A stretch of DNA of 10,790 nt from Deltaproteobacteria bacterium (GTDB taxonomy: Bacteria; UBA10199; 2-02-FULL-44-16): the NCBI GenBank assembly GCA_016203825.1, contig JACQMA010000028.1, positions 1-10,790 on the forward strand. Direction: 5' to 3'. A program made the position numbers and the translations under genes. Of the stretch, positions 1 to 6,608 are shown one piece after another. The first letter of the stretch is position 1; each line of letters begins with the position of its first letter. The notes under the pieces are model-generated. The model had not been told where the DNA came from. It ran no database searches and was given only the letters and a program-made list of their open reading frames with translations.

Positions 1-308
1 AGATTATCCAGGCGACGCTCGAGCAGGACGAGGAGATTATCACCGGTCGCCCCCTTCAATCGCTCCGCACGACCGAAAAGATTTCGAAATTGCTGCTCCA
101 AAAGTCCAAAGATGTGCTTCGCGCGTTGTTTCTCACGAAGCTGCACCGCATAGTCCGAGAGTTTTCGTCGCAACTGACCGTGTTGCCCCGGGGCATACGC
201 CCGACGCTCAAAAGCACATTTGTCGGTGTAGCAACGATCGCCCTTGAGGAAGAGCTTCATTCCCTCACGACGACACTTGGCACAGACGGAATCACAATAG
301 CGAGCCAT
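1..308 (-). CDS. rpsD: 30S ribosomal protein S4, N-terminal part (gene runs off the window start)
   Basis: S4 is a primary 16S rRNA-binding protein that nucleates 30S assembly and, in several bacteria, represses its own operon. The visible 102 codons start with ATG at 308 ([12 protein letters not shown]) and are preceded by AAGGAGA, which lies just past the rpsK stop. Cysteines at residues 9, 12, 26 and 31 form the C-X2-C-X13-C-X4-C zinc site known from Thermus S4, so this is a zinc-binding (C+) form. The helical region containing [14 protein letters not shown] follows. The sequence is cut at [11 protein letters not shown], where the S4-type RNA-binding domain begins, so roughly the C-terminal half is missing from the window only, not from the genome. 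It lies 9 bases after rpsK, the usual alpha-operon order. rpoA and rplQ would be expected next. Confidence 0.97.
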   Translation of the reverse strand, partial: MARYCDSVCAKCRREGMKLFLKGDRCYTDKCAFERRAYAPGQHGQLRRKLSDYAVQLREKQRAKHIFGLLEQQFRNLFGRAERLKGATGDNLLVLLERRLDN

Positions 309-317
309 ACCTTCTCC

Positions 318-737
318 TTATACTCGGCGACGTTTCGGCGGCCGACAACCATTATGGGGGATCGGGGTCACATCGCGAATGGAGGTCACCCGAACCCCTG
401 TTCGCTGCAATGCACGAAGTGCTGACTCTCGCCCTGCCCCCGGTCCCAACACGAAGACGGACACTTGGCGAAGCCCATGATCCAAGGACTTCTTGATGGC
501 ATCTTCTGTCGCGAGCTGTGCCGCAAAAGGTGTTCCCTTGCGCGATCCCTTGAACCCACACAAGCCCGCAGATGACCATGCAATCGTATTGCCCGAGGGA
601 TCCGTCACGGTGACCATCGTGTTGTTGAACGACGATCGAATATACACGACTCCCATCGGGATATTTTTCTTTGACCGCCGCTTCGTCTTCTTGACGACCG
701 GCTTCACTTCCGTTGTCTGCTCAGGTGCTTCTGCCAT
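318..737 (-). CDS. rpsK: 30S ribosomal protein S11
   Basis: S11 lies on the 30S platform near the E site and contacts the 3' region of 16S rRNA. The 139-residue protein has the family core [17 protein letters not shown], then [28 protein letters not shown], and the near-invariant tail [20 protein letters not shown] followed by V. It is about ten residues longer than E. coli S11 because of an acidic then lysine-rich N-terminus (about residues 1-25), which is variable in the family. The ATG at 737 is preceded by AAGGAGTCACC, with the SD starting at the rpsM stop. The Asn-Gly in PHNGC is the site reported to form isoaspartate in E. coli S11. It sits between rpsM (9-base gap) and rpsD (9-base gap). 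Confidence 0.98.
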   Translation of the reverse strand: MAEAPEQTTEVKPVVKKTKRRSKKNIPMGVVYIRSSFNNTMVTVTDPSGNTIAWSSAGLCGFKGSRKGTPFAAQLATEDAIKKSLDHGLRQVSVFVLGPGAGRESALRALQRTGVRVTSIRDVTPIPHNGCRPPKRRRV

Positions 738-746
738 GGTGACTCC

Positions 747-1136
747 TTATCCCTTCTTGCCGACGACGGCCTTCTTGCCGGCGATCGCGACGCGTTTGCG
801 TCCCTTGCGCGTTCGGGCGTTGGTGTGAGTTCGTTGCCCACGCGCCGGAAGATTGCGAATGTGCCGAGACCCTCGGTACGTTCCCAGATCCTTCAAACGC
901 TTAATGTTATTTTGAATCTCACGTCGCAAATCACCCTCGACCTTGTGGCCGCTTTCAATCAGCTCGCGAATCTTCCCCAACTGTTCATCGGTGAGCTTTT
1001 CGGCACGCAGGGATTCGTCGATCCGGGCTTCCGCCAAAATCTTGCGCGCATTTGGGACCCCGATCCCATAAATGTACGTCAGCGCAATCACGACGCGCTT
1101 ATTACCCGGAATATCCACTCCCACAAGTCTTGGCAT
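747..1136 (-). CDS. rpsM: 30S ribosomal protein S13
   Basis: S13 sits in the 30S head and forms intersubunit bridges with the 50S (23S rRNA helix 38 and L5). Its C-terminal tail reaches the P-site tRNA. The 129-residue protein begins [15 protein letters not shown] and continues with ALTYIYGIG. It carries the helix-two-turn-helix region and the strongly conserved [20 protein letters not shown], then a basic tail [20 protein letters not shown]. The tail makes it about ten residues longer than E. coli S13. The ATG at 1136 has AGAGGAG about 5 bases upstream, directly after the rpmJ stop (13-base gap). Gene order rpmJ-rpsM-rpsK-rpsD is the standard alpha-operon arrangement. Confidence 0.98.
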   Translation of the reverse strand: MPRLVGVDIPGNKRVVIALTYIYGIGVPNARKILAEARIDESLRAEKLTDEQLGKIRELIESGHKVEGDLRREIQNNIKRLKDLGTYRGSRHIRNLPARGQRTHTNARTRKGRKRVAIAGKKAVVGKKG

Positions 1137-1149
1137 ACGTGCTCCTCTT

Positions 1150-1263
1150 TTATCCCTGTCGCTGGCGATGTTTCGGATTGGTACAGATCACCCGCACCAC
1201 GCCACGTCGACGGATCACTCGACACTTGTCACAGATTTTTTTTACTGATGACCGCACTTTCAT
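1150..1263 (-). CDS. rpmJ: 50S ribosomal protein L36, zinc-binding form
   Basis: L36 is the smallest 50S protein and stabilises 23S rRNA folding late in assembly. This 37-codon gene reads [20 protein letters not shown] then [17 protein letters not shown] and ends in TAA. Residues C11, C14, C27 and H32 form the CCCH zinc ribbon of the C+ type. The ATG at 1263 lies 7 bases after the infA stop, with GAGGGA formed across the infA TGA as the ribosome binding site. Length and residues match the standard 37-38-residue family. A run of eight adenines (minus strand, positions 1236-1243) encodes the Lys-Lys pair, with the frame intact. A small size like this is easily missed by automatic gene calling. 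Confidence 0.97.
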   Translation of the reverse strand: MKVRSSVKKICDKCRVIRRRGVVRVICTNPKHRQRQG

Positions 1264-1270
1264 AGTTCCC

Positions 1271-1489
1271 TCATTTCGCTCGATACGTAATGCGTCCACG
1301 GGTCAAGTCATACGGCGAGAGTTCCACCGTAACCATGTCGCCCGGCAAGATACGGATGTAGTGCATGCGCATCTTGCCCGACACATGGGCCAACACTTTA
1401 TGTCCATTCGGAAGCTCGACTCGAAACATCGCGTTCGGCAATGTCTCGAGCACCTTCCCTTCCACCACAATCGCATCCGGCTTTGGCAT
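1271..1489 (-). CDS. infA: Translation initiation factor IF-1
   Basis: IF-1 binds the 30S A site during initiation and supports IF-2 and IF-3. From the ATG at 1489 the product is 72 residues, exactly the E. coli length. It is a single S1-like OB fold with [56 protein letters not shown] and RITYRAK. An in-frame TTG at 1507 would add six residues, but it lies inside map and has no SD. The ATG at 1489 is preceded by TAAGGAG formed on the map stop codon, 3 bases from the start, which is a rather short spacer. The next gene, rpmJ, follows after 7 bases. The infA-rpmJ pairing is typical of bacterial alpha/spc junctions. Confidence 0.97.
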   Translation of the reverse strand: MPKPDAIVVEGKVLETLPNAMFRVELPNGHKVLAHVSGKMRMHYIRILPGDMVTVELSPYDLTRGRITYRAK

Positions 1490-1492
1490 CGT

Positions 1493-1499
1493 CTCCTTA
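1493..1499 (-). promoter_or_regulatory. Ribosome binding site of infA overlapping the map stop codon
   Basis: On the minus strand the map stop TAA is the first part of TAAGGAG, and the infA ATG (1489) follows after ACG. This placement supports the 72-residue IF-1 start over the in-frame TTG at 1507. It also means ribosomes ending map translation sit directly on the infA start region, so coupling is likely (inference). Confidence 0.8.
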
Positions 1500-2249
1500 T
1501 TCGTCAAGTCGACTTAAAATATCTGGTCCGTCGTCGGTAATCGCCACGCTGTGTTCAAAATGGACGGACAACTTTCGATCTTTCGTCACCACCGTCCAGC
1601 CATCGTCGAGAACTTCCGTCTCCCACGTCCCCTGATTGATCATCGGCTCGAGTGCCAACACCAAACCCGATCGAAGCCTCATCCCGGTCCCGGCCGTCCC
1701 AAAATTAGGAACCTGCGGCTCTTCGTGCAGCGATCGTCCGATTCCATGACCAACATAGTCACGCACAATCGAAAATCCTGCCCCCTCGGTAACCCCCTGG
1801 ACCGCCGCCGAAATATCATGCAGCCGGTTGATTGGCCGCGCCTCCGCTATCCCTGCCATCAGCGCCGCTTCACCGATGTCCAACATGCGCTGCGCCTCGG
1901 CACTCACCTTTCCCACCGGGAACGTCCAGGCATGATCACCGTAAAAACCATCCGCTACAACACCGCAATCAATCCCGACGATGTCCCCTTCACACAGTTT
2001 CCGATCACCGGGGATCCCGTGGACCACCACTTCGTTCACCGAAATACAGAGGGCATGGCGAAATCCGCGATACCCTTTGAATGCCGGTGACCCACCACGA
2101 ACTTGAATCTCACGCTCTGCCAGTTCGTCCAATTCCCCGGTCGTCACCCCAGGACGAATCCGTTCGCGGAGCAACATCATCACTTCGGCCACGATGCGAT
2201 TGCTCCGACGAAGCTTCTCAATCTCATCGCGCGACTTCAAGACAATCAT
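1497..2249 (-). CDS. map: Methionine aminopeptidase, type I
   Basis: This enzyme removes the initiator methionine from nascent proteins in the cytoplasm when the second residue is small. The 250-residue sequence has the full pita-bread metallopeptidase set. Metal ligands are D94 (in GIDCGVV), D105 (in YGDHAWTF), H168 (in [12 protein letters not shown]), E201 (in LEPM) and E232 (in HFEHSVAI). The substrate-contacting histidines H77 (VVHGIP) and H175 are also present. Length fits the compact type I class, with no N-terminal zinc-finger extension and no type II insertion. The ATG at 2249 overlaps the adk TGA by 4 bases (ATGA), implying translational coupling. The position between adk and infA is common in bacteria whose spc cluster includes these genes. 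Confidence 0.97.
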   Translation of the reverse strand: MIVLKSRDEIEKLRRSNRIVAEVMMLLRERIRPGVTTGELDELAEREIQVRGGSPAFKGYRGFRHALCISVNEVVVHGIPGDRKLCEGDIVGIDCGVVADGFYGDHAWTFPVGKVSAEAQRMLDIGEAALMAGIAEARPINRLHDISAAVQGVTEGAGFSIVRDYVGHGIGRSLHEEPQVPNFGTAGTGMRLRSGLVLALEPMINQGTWETEVLDDGWTVVTKDRKLSVHFEHSVAITDDGPDILSRLDE

Positions 2250-2833
2250 GTCTTCACCGCTGCTACGATCCTTCGTGACACCTCGTCGACTGTTCCCGTA
2301 GCATCAATCTTCACCAGAAGTTTTTTCCCCTCGTAGAATCCAAAAATCGGGGCTGTTTCGCGGCGATAAATATCGATCCGCTTTTGATGCACCGCCGGAT
2401 CATCATCCACTCGTTTCGTCACCGAACTCGTGAGCCTGCCCATCAGCCGCTTCAGGATCTCGGCGTCCGGGAGCTCAAAGGCAACAACCGCCGTGAGGTT
2501 TTCCCCACGCTGCGCAAGCCACCTCTCGAGGGCCTTCGCCTGCCCGATGGTTCGTGGAAATCCATCCAGGATCCACCCACGTCTACAATCGGATTCTTCG
2601 AGACGCGCTTCAATCACCGATGTAATGATCGCGTCGGCAAGCAACTCGCCGCGATCCATAACAACCTTGGCCTGGCGCCCAAGCTCCGAGCCACGCGCCA
2701 CCTCCTGCCGGAGAATATCCCCGGCAGCAAGATGGGGAATGCCATACTTCTTTTCAATGAGCTTGCCCTGCGTCCCTTTTCCAGACCCAGGTGAACCCAC
2801 CAAGACCAGACGGATGGGTACCTCCTGCTTCAT
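2246..2833 (-). CDS. adk: Adenylate kinase, short-LID form
   Basis: It interconverts ATP + AMP and 2 ADP in the cytoplasm. The 195-residue protein shows the P-loop GSPGSGKGT (13-21), AMP-site helix AAGDILR (36-42), LDGFPRT (89-95), adenine-contacting Q98, and a C-terminal IDIYRRETAPI. The LID is reduced to GRLTSSVTKRVDDDP (132-146), without the roughly 27-residue lid and zinc cysteines of long bacterial forms. It is therefore a short type, as in AK1, cyanobacteria and mycobacteria. Where adenylate kinases normally have Ser-Thr-Gly-Asp, this one has Ala-Ala-Gly-Asp, so A37 replaces the AMP-contacting Thr. This resembles UMP/CMP kinases, but Q98 argues for retained AMP use. The start overlaps the secY stop by 4 bases (ATGA) with no strong SD, so translation is probably coupled. 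Confidence 0.95.
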   Translation of the reverse strand: MKQEVPIRLVLVGSPGSGKGTQGKLIEKKYGIPHLAAGDILRQEVARGSELGRQAKVVMDRGELLADAIITSVIEARLEESDCRRGWILDGFPRTIGQAKALERWLAQRGENLTAVVAFELPDAEILKRLMGRLTSSVTKRVDDDPAVHQKRIDIYRRETAPIFGFYEGKKLLVKIDATGTVDEVSRRIVAAVKT

Positions 2834-4137
2834 CCCCGTCGTCCGCGGAAGCGTCCCCCAGCCTTCGCCCCTAAAAATCCTTCGTAGTGGCGACTCAGGA
2901 GGTGTGCTTCAATCTGCGACAGGGTGTCCATCGCAACCCCAACCACAATCAACAACGACGTCCCCCCAAACGTATACGACAGCGACGAGGGAATCCCAAA
3001 ACGCTCCGTCAAGACCTGCGGCAGAATACAAATCGCCGCAATGTAGAGGGCCCCGCCCAACGTAATCCGCATGAGCACCCGGTCGATGTAATCTGACGTC
3101 GCCGTTCCCGGCCGAATCCCCGGAATAAAACCACCGTACTTTTTCATATTTTCCGCAACATCAACGGGATTAAAACTCACGGCCGTATAAAAGTAGGCAA
3201 AAAAGATAATGAGCACGGCGTAGATCGTCATGTGAATCCAACCGGTTGAGAGTGCTGCCGCCACCGCTTGCAAGGGTTTCACATCGACAAACTGCAAGAT
3301 CGTCGCGGGAAACATCAAGATCGACGAGGCAAAAATAGGTGGTATCACGCCGGCACTATTGATCTTGAGGGGAAGGTGCGACGACTGCCCGCCATAGAGT
3401 TTTCTCCCGACGACACGCTTCGCATATTGCACCGGAATCGGACGGTGGGCACGCTCCATAAAAATAATGACGCCGATAATCACGGCGATAAACGCCAAGA
3501 GGATCAAAAATCCGAAGAAACCACCGAATTGATCCTTGATCCCCCACGCATCGCGAAAGCCAGCGGGAATGCGCGTTACGATCCCGCCGAAGATGATGAG
3601 CGAAATGCCGTTGCCAATACCACGTTCTGTAATGAGCTCGCCCAACCACATGAGGAATGACGTTCCTGCGGCCAGCGTAATCATGGTCGTGAGATAAAAC
3701 TGCCAATCAGAGACACCGGGAAGGACCGCACCTTGTGCCTTGAGACCCATGCTGATGCCGAATCCCTGAACAAGCGCGAGGATAACGGTCCCGTACCGTG
3801 TGTACTGAATGATCTTTCGACGCCCCGCCTCGCCTTCTTTCTTCAGCCGCTCCACGGCAGGAACCGCGACCGTCAAGAGCTGGAGAATGATCGAGGCACT
3901 GATATAAGGCATAATGCCGAGGGCGATGACGGAAAAATTTTCGAGGGCACCACCGGAAAACATATTAAAAATTTCAAAGACCGTTCCCTGGGACAGGATA
4001 TTCTGCACCGCCTCGGCACTAATGCCGGGCGTGGGAATAAAAACACAAATGCGATACAACCCTAACGCGAGCACCGTGAAGAGGAGGCGTTTCCGCAACT
4101 CCGGAATCTTCGCGATGTTCGCAAGCCCTTCAGCCAC
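2830..4137 (-). CDS. secY: Protein translocase subunit SecY
   Basis: SecY is the membrane channel of the Sec translocon, working with SecE, SecG and SecA to export and insert proteins. From GTG 4137 the product is 435 residues with about ten hydrophobic segments. Recognisable stretches are [14 protein letters not shown] and FIPTPG near the N-terminus, the plug region [18 protein letters not shown] (about 57-75), ITERGIGNG (169-177), the cytosolic C4 loop [18 protein letters not shown] (234-251), and the C5 loop [18 protein letters not shown] then IRPG, whose Arg is needed for SecA-driven transport in E. coli. It ends RHYEGF...RGRRG. An in-frame GTG at 4158 would add seven residues, but only 4137 has a good SD (GAGGTG) and gives the usual family N-terminus. 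It overlaps rplO by 8 bases and adk by 4. Confidence 0.97.
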   Translation of the reverse strand: MAEGLANIAKIPELRKRLLFTVLALGLYRICVFIPTPGISAEAVQNILSQGTVFEIFNMFSGGALENFSVIALGIMPYISASIILQLLTVAVPAVERLKKEGEAGRRKIIQYTRYGTVILALVQGFGISMGLKAQGAVLPGVSDWQFYLTTMITLAAGTSFLMWLGELITERGIGNGISLIIFGGIVTRIPAGFRDAWGIKDQFGGFFGFLILLAFIAVIIGVIIFMERAHRPIPVQYAKRVVGRKLYGGQSSHLPLKINSAGVIPPIFASSILMFPATILQFVDVKPLQAVAAALSTGWIHMTIYAVLIIFFAYFYTAVSFNPVDVAENMKKYGGFIPGIRPGTATSDYIDRVLMRITLGGALYIAAICILPQVLTERFGIPSSLSYTFGGTSLLIVVGVAMDTLSQIEAHLLSRHYEGFLGAKAGGRFRGRRG

Positions 4138-4549
4138 CGACCACCTCGACGCGTCCACCCCGTGCTTCGATCTTCTTGCGGGCGGAAGCCGACACCTTTG
4201 CGGCCTTCACCACCAAGGCTTTGGTGACATCACCACGTCCAAGAATTTTAAGATTCGCAAAAACCTCATCGGTCGTTTCCTTGCGATCCATCAAGGCCTC
4301 GAGCTGATCCAAATTCACGATCGTGAAACGACGCTGAAAAATATTGGTAAACCCGCGTTTCGGGAGACGACGGGCCAATGGCATCTGTCCGCCTTCAAAA
4401 CCCGGACGACGGCTGCCACCGGAACGCGCCAACTGTCCCTTGTTGCCTTTGCCCGCAGTTTTTCCATGACCCGAAGATTCACCACGACCAAGGCGTTTTC
4501 GTTTCCGCTGTTTCCGCCCTAATGGACGGGGGAGTTCATTCAGTTTCAT
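4130..4549 (-). CDS. rplO: 50S ribosomal protein L15
   Basis: L15 is a late-assembling 50S protein whose extended N-terminal arm threads through 23S rRNA. The 139-residue product has the diagnostic glycine- and lysine-rich arm [19 protein letters not shown] (21-39), then [20 protein letters not shown] (48-66) and a globular C-terminus with [16 protein letters not shown]. It is a few residues shorter than the usual 144-150. The ATG at 4549 overlaps the rpsE stop by 4 bases. In most bacteria rpmD (L30) lies between rpsE and rplO. Here the two genes overlap directly, so there is no room for it. The 3' end overlaps secY by 8 bases. Confidence 0.97.
   Translation of the reverse strand: MKLNELPRPLGRKQRKRKRLGRGESSGHGKTAGKGNKGQLARSGGSRRPGFEGGQMPLARRLPKRGFTNIFQRRFTIVNLDQLEALMDRKETTDEVFANLKILGRGDVTKALVVKAAKVSASARKKIEARGGRVEVVGG
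4142..4147 (-). promoter_or_regulatory. Ribosome binding site deciding the secY start
   Basis: GAGGTG on the minus strand, a perfect match to the anti-SD complement (AGGAGGTGA), ends 4 bases before the GTG at 4137. It lies inside the last codons of rplO. The alternative GTG at 4158 has no comparable sequence upstream. This favours the 435-residue SecY. Confidence 0.7.
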
Positions 4550-5064
4550 ATCGTACCCTCTGATGCAGCTTTCGTTTCACCGCTCCGACGAAGCCGTGTT
4601 CGTTCCGCGGGCGGCATCAATTGTTGTAATCCCTGCATCGTCGCCTTGATCACATTATGCGCATTGCTCGTCCCAAGCGATTTGGTGAGGATATTCTGAA
4701 TCCCCGCCGCTTCGACCACGGCTCGCACCGGACCACCTGCAATCACGCCCGTTCCGACCGATGCCGGTTTCATCATGACCCTGCCCGCTCCATAATGACC
4801 CAAGACTTCATGGGGAATCGTTCCATTCACCACCGGAATCCGGATCATATCCTTCCGGGCACGTTCCGTTCCCTTTTTGATCGCTGCGGGGACTTCGCGG
4901 GCCTTGCCGAGCGACACCCCCACGCGACCACTGCCATCGCCAATCACGACGAGGGCACTAAAACTAAAACGCTTTCCCCCTTTGACCACCTTGCACACGC
5001 GGCTGATATGAACCACGCGTTCGATAAACTCCGATTTCGGAGCGTAATCACCTCGTTCTGCCAT
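4546..5064 (-). CDS. rpsE: 30S ribosomal protein S5
   Basis: S5 lies at the mRNA entry side of the 30S and affects decoding accuracy; mutations in its N-terminal loop give spectinomycin resistance in other bacteria. The 172-residue protein has the double-stranded-RNA-binding-like N-terminal domain (about 11-76). This includes [20 protein letters not shown] with the conserved VKGG loop, and [20 protein letters not shown]. The C-terminal fold contains [20 protein letters not shown] and [16 protein letters not shown]. The start ATG at 5064 directly abuts the rplR stop (TAAATG), with no strong SD in the usual place, so reinitiation or coupling from rplR is likely. The 3' end overlaps rplO by 4 bases, with rpmD missing between them. 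Confidence 0.98.
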   Translation of the reverse strand: MAERGDYAPKSEFIERVVHISRVCKVVKGGKRFSFSALVVIGDGSGRVGVSLGKAREVPAAIKKGTERARKDMIRIPVVNGTIPHEVLGHYGAGRVMMKPASVGTGVIAGGPVRAVVEAAGIQNILTKSLGTSNAHNVIKATMQGLQQLMPPAERTRLRRSGETKAASEGTI

Positions 5065-5424
5065 TTAGAACCGCAACCCTTTCTCCCGTGCCGCATCAGC
5101 AAGGGCTTTCACCTGACCATGATACCGATATCCGCTTCGATCAAAGACAACGTTTTCAATACCACGCGCCTTGGCGCGCTCAGCAATCAGCGAGCCGATA
5201 CGCTTGGCCCCCTCGATCGTTGCTCGCCCCTTCAAGGCACGAAGATCTTTCTCCACCGTGGAGGCCGCAACGAGCGTTTTTCCCGTCATATCATCGATCA
5301 CCTGCACACTGATATGCTTGAGGCTGCGAAACACGGAAAGGCGCGGACGCTCTGCCGTTCCCGAGACCGTCTTTCTCACCCGCAATTTTCGCCGTAACCG
5401 CAATGTCAATTTTGATCGTGCCAT
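5065..5424 (-). CDS. rplR: 50S ribosomal protein L18
   Basis: L18 binds 5S rRNA and, with L5, attaches it to the central protuberance of the 50S. The 119-residue product has the basic N-terminal arm [14 protein letters not shown] and the core [20 protein letters not shown]. It continues with [40 protein letters not shown] and the family C-terminus AAREKGLRF. Length is normal (about 117-120). The ATG at 5424 lies only 2 bases after the rplF stop. Its stop TAA is followed immediately by the rpsE ATG. Order rplF-rplR-rpsE is the standard spc arrangement. Confidence 0.98.
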   Translation of the reverse strand: MARSKLTLRLRRKLRVRKTVSGTAERPRLSVFRSLKHISVQVIDDMTGKTLVAASTVEKDLRALKGRATIEGAKRIGSLIAERAKARGIENVVFDRSGYRYHGQVKALADAAREKGLRF

Positions 5425-5426
5425 CG

Positions 5427-5996
5427 TTAGCCTCCTGCCGCCTTGGCGCCAGCCCCGACTGCAGATTTTCCTGCCTTTCGTCGAATAACTTCATTGCCGT
5501 AGCGAACACCTTTTCCTTTGTAGGGCTCGGGCGGCCGAATGCGCCGAATCCGCGATGCCGTTTCTCCAACGAGATAACGATCGGCACCACTGATAACGAG
5601 TCTCGTTTGCTTATCAACCGCAATGGTAATCCCCTCCGGGATGGTGAAACTGACCGAATGAGAAAAACCAAGACTCAAGGCCAATGCCTTGCCCTTGAGC
5701 TCGGCACGATATCCGACACCGGTGATTTCCAGATCGCGCGTGAAACCCTGGTCGACCCCCGTCACCATATTCTGGATAAGGGCACGGACCAATCCTTGTT
5801 CGCGACTCGCATCCGTCGTAGCATCACTGCAGCTCACCGTAATGCATCCATCGGCAATCGCGATGCCAATATGCGTGTTTCCCTCAAACGAGCGCGTCAA
5901 GGTCGCTTTCTTTCCCTTGACCGTAAGCGTCCTTCCTTCGAGCGTGGCCGTCACACCCTGCGGAAGGACAACTGGTTTTTTTCCAATGCGTGCCAT
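5427..5996 (-). CDS. rplF: 50S ribosomal protein L6
   Basis: L6 binds near the sarcin-ricin loop and the factor-binding site of the 50S. I chose ATG 5996 ([15 protein letters not shown], the family N-terminus), giving 189 residues. The open frame extends upstream to 6071, but that part lies inside rpsH. GAGGAG, overlapping the rpsH stop, precedes the chosen start. Two tandem L6 domains are visible. The second ends with the signature [20 protein letters not shown]. The C-terminus carries an additional Ala/Gly/Lys tail ([14 protein letters not shown]), making it about ten residues longer than E. coli L6. It lies 7 bases after rpsH and 2 bases before rplR. Confidence 0.97.
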   Translation of the reverse strand: MARIGKKPVVLPQGVTATLEGRTLTVKGKKATLTRSFEGNTHIGIAIADGCITVSCSDATTDASREQGLVRALIQNMVTGVDQGFTRDLEITGVGYRAELKGKALALSLGFSHSVSFTIPEGITIAVDKQTRLVISGADRYLVGETASRIRRIRPPEPYKGKGVRYGNEVIRRKAGKSAVGAGAKAAGG

Positions 5997-6003
5997 AATC
6001 TCC

Positions 6004-6402
6004 TCACCACATCGTGCACAGGACTTCACCACCGACACCCGTGCGCTTTGCATCCATGTCTTTGAGAACACCGCGGGACGTCGACAAGATCGTCATCCCC
6101 GCACCTTGCTTCAAGGGACGAATCTCACGAATCGTCGCAAACACTTTCATCCCCGGCTTACTGACCTGCCGAATCTCCGAAATGAGCGGCAATCGATCCG
6201 CTGTGTATTTCAGTTGAACCACCAATGCCTTCCGAGAGCCCTCACCAACGGCTTCAACTCCAGCAATATAACCTTCCTCGGACATCACGCGAAGCACCGC
6301 CGCTTTTAAACCCGAATAGGGTATCTGAACCGACTCGTGGCGAGCGCGCGCTGCATTTTTTATCTTGGTCACCAACTCTGACATCGGATCATGAAAACTC
6401 AT
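6004..6402 (-). CDS. rpsH: 30S ribosomal protein S8
   Basis: S8 is a primary binder of 16S rRNA helix 21 and, in E. coli, the translational repressor of the spc operon. The 132-residue protein starts MSFHDPMSELVTKIKNA and has IPYSGLKAAVLRVMSEEGYI. It ends with the conserved STSRGVLKDMDAKRTGVGGE then VLCTMW. The ATG at 6402 is preceded by GAGGTG with a 5-base spacer. A nearby ATG at 6406 is out of frame. It lies 12 bases after rpsN and 7 bases before rplF. Whether S8 regulates this cluster cannot be read from the sequence; no obvious copy of its rRNA target was recognised by eye. Confidence 0.98.
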   Translation of the reverse strand: MSFHDPMSELVTKIKNAARARHESVQIPYSGLKAAVLRVMSEEGYIAGVEAVGEGSRKALVVQLKYTADRLPLISEIRQVSKPGMKVFATIREIRPLKQGAGMTILSTSRGVLKDMDAKRTGVGGEVLCTMW

Positions 6403-6414
6403 ACATGCACCTCG

Positions 6415-6600
6415 TTACCAACTGGCCTTGACCACGCCCGGGACCAACCCATTGAGCGCCATTTTTCGAAGACACAAACGACACATATCGAAGCGGCGAA
6501 AATAAGCGCGTGAGCGACCGCACAGAGGACAGCGATGATGCGCCCGCACCTTGAATTTCGGTTTCCGCTTCGCCTTGATGATGAGACACGTCTTTGCCAT
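6415..6600 (-). CDS. rpsN: 30S ribosomal protein S14, zinc-binding type Z
   Basis: S14 is a late-assembling protein of the 30S head. From ATG 6600 the product is 61 residues ([20 protein letters not shown]...). This is the length of the short zinc-binding type, against about 101 for the zinc-free form in E. coli. Cysteines C24, C27, C40 and C43 form two CxxC pairs (CPLC and CRLC), and the tail [11 protein letters not shown] is typical. The open frame extends upstream to 6681 inside rplE. The start at 6600 has AGAGGA upstream and an 8-base gap after the rplE TAG stop, and it matches the family N-terminus. Confidence 0.98.
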   Translation of the reverse strand: MAKTCLIIKAKRKPKFKVRAHHRCPLCGRSRAYFRRFDMCRLCLRKMALNGLVPGVVKASW

Positions 6601-6608
6601 GATGTCCT

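Noticed and set aside
1236..1243. T-tract on the plus strand that could be read as part of a rho-independent terminator
   Set aside because: No stable hairpin precedes it, it lies inside rpmJ, and no plus-strand gene ends there.
1490..1530. TTGACG followed by AT-rich bases before infA as an internal promoter
   Set aside because: There is no -10 box at proper spacing, and the segment is map coding sequence plus the infA SD.
4657..5397. Long plus-strand open frame (246 codons) opposite rpsE and rplR, plus many others of 60-220 codons across the window
   Set aside because: They lie antisense to clearly recognised ribosomal genes, resemble no family I know, have low-complexity His/Arg/Ser-rich translations and no consistent SD. 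They are shadows of codon bias in the real genes.
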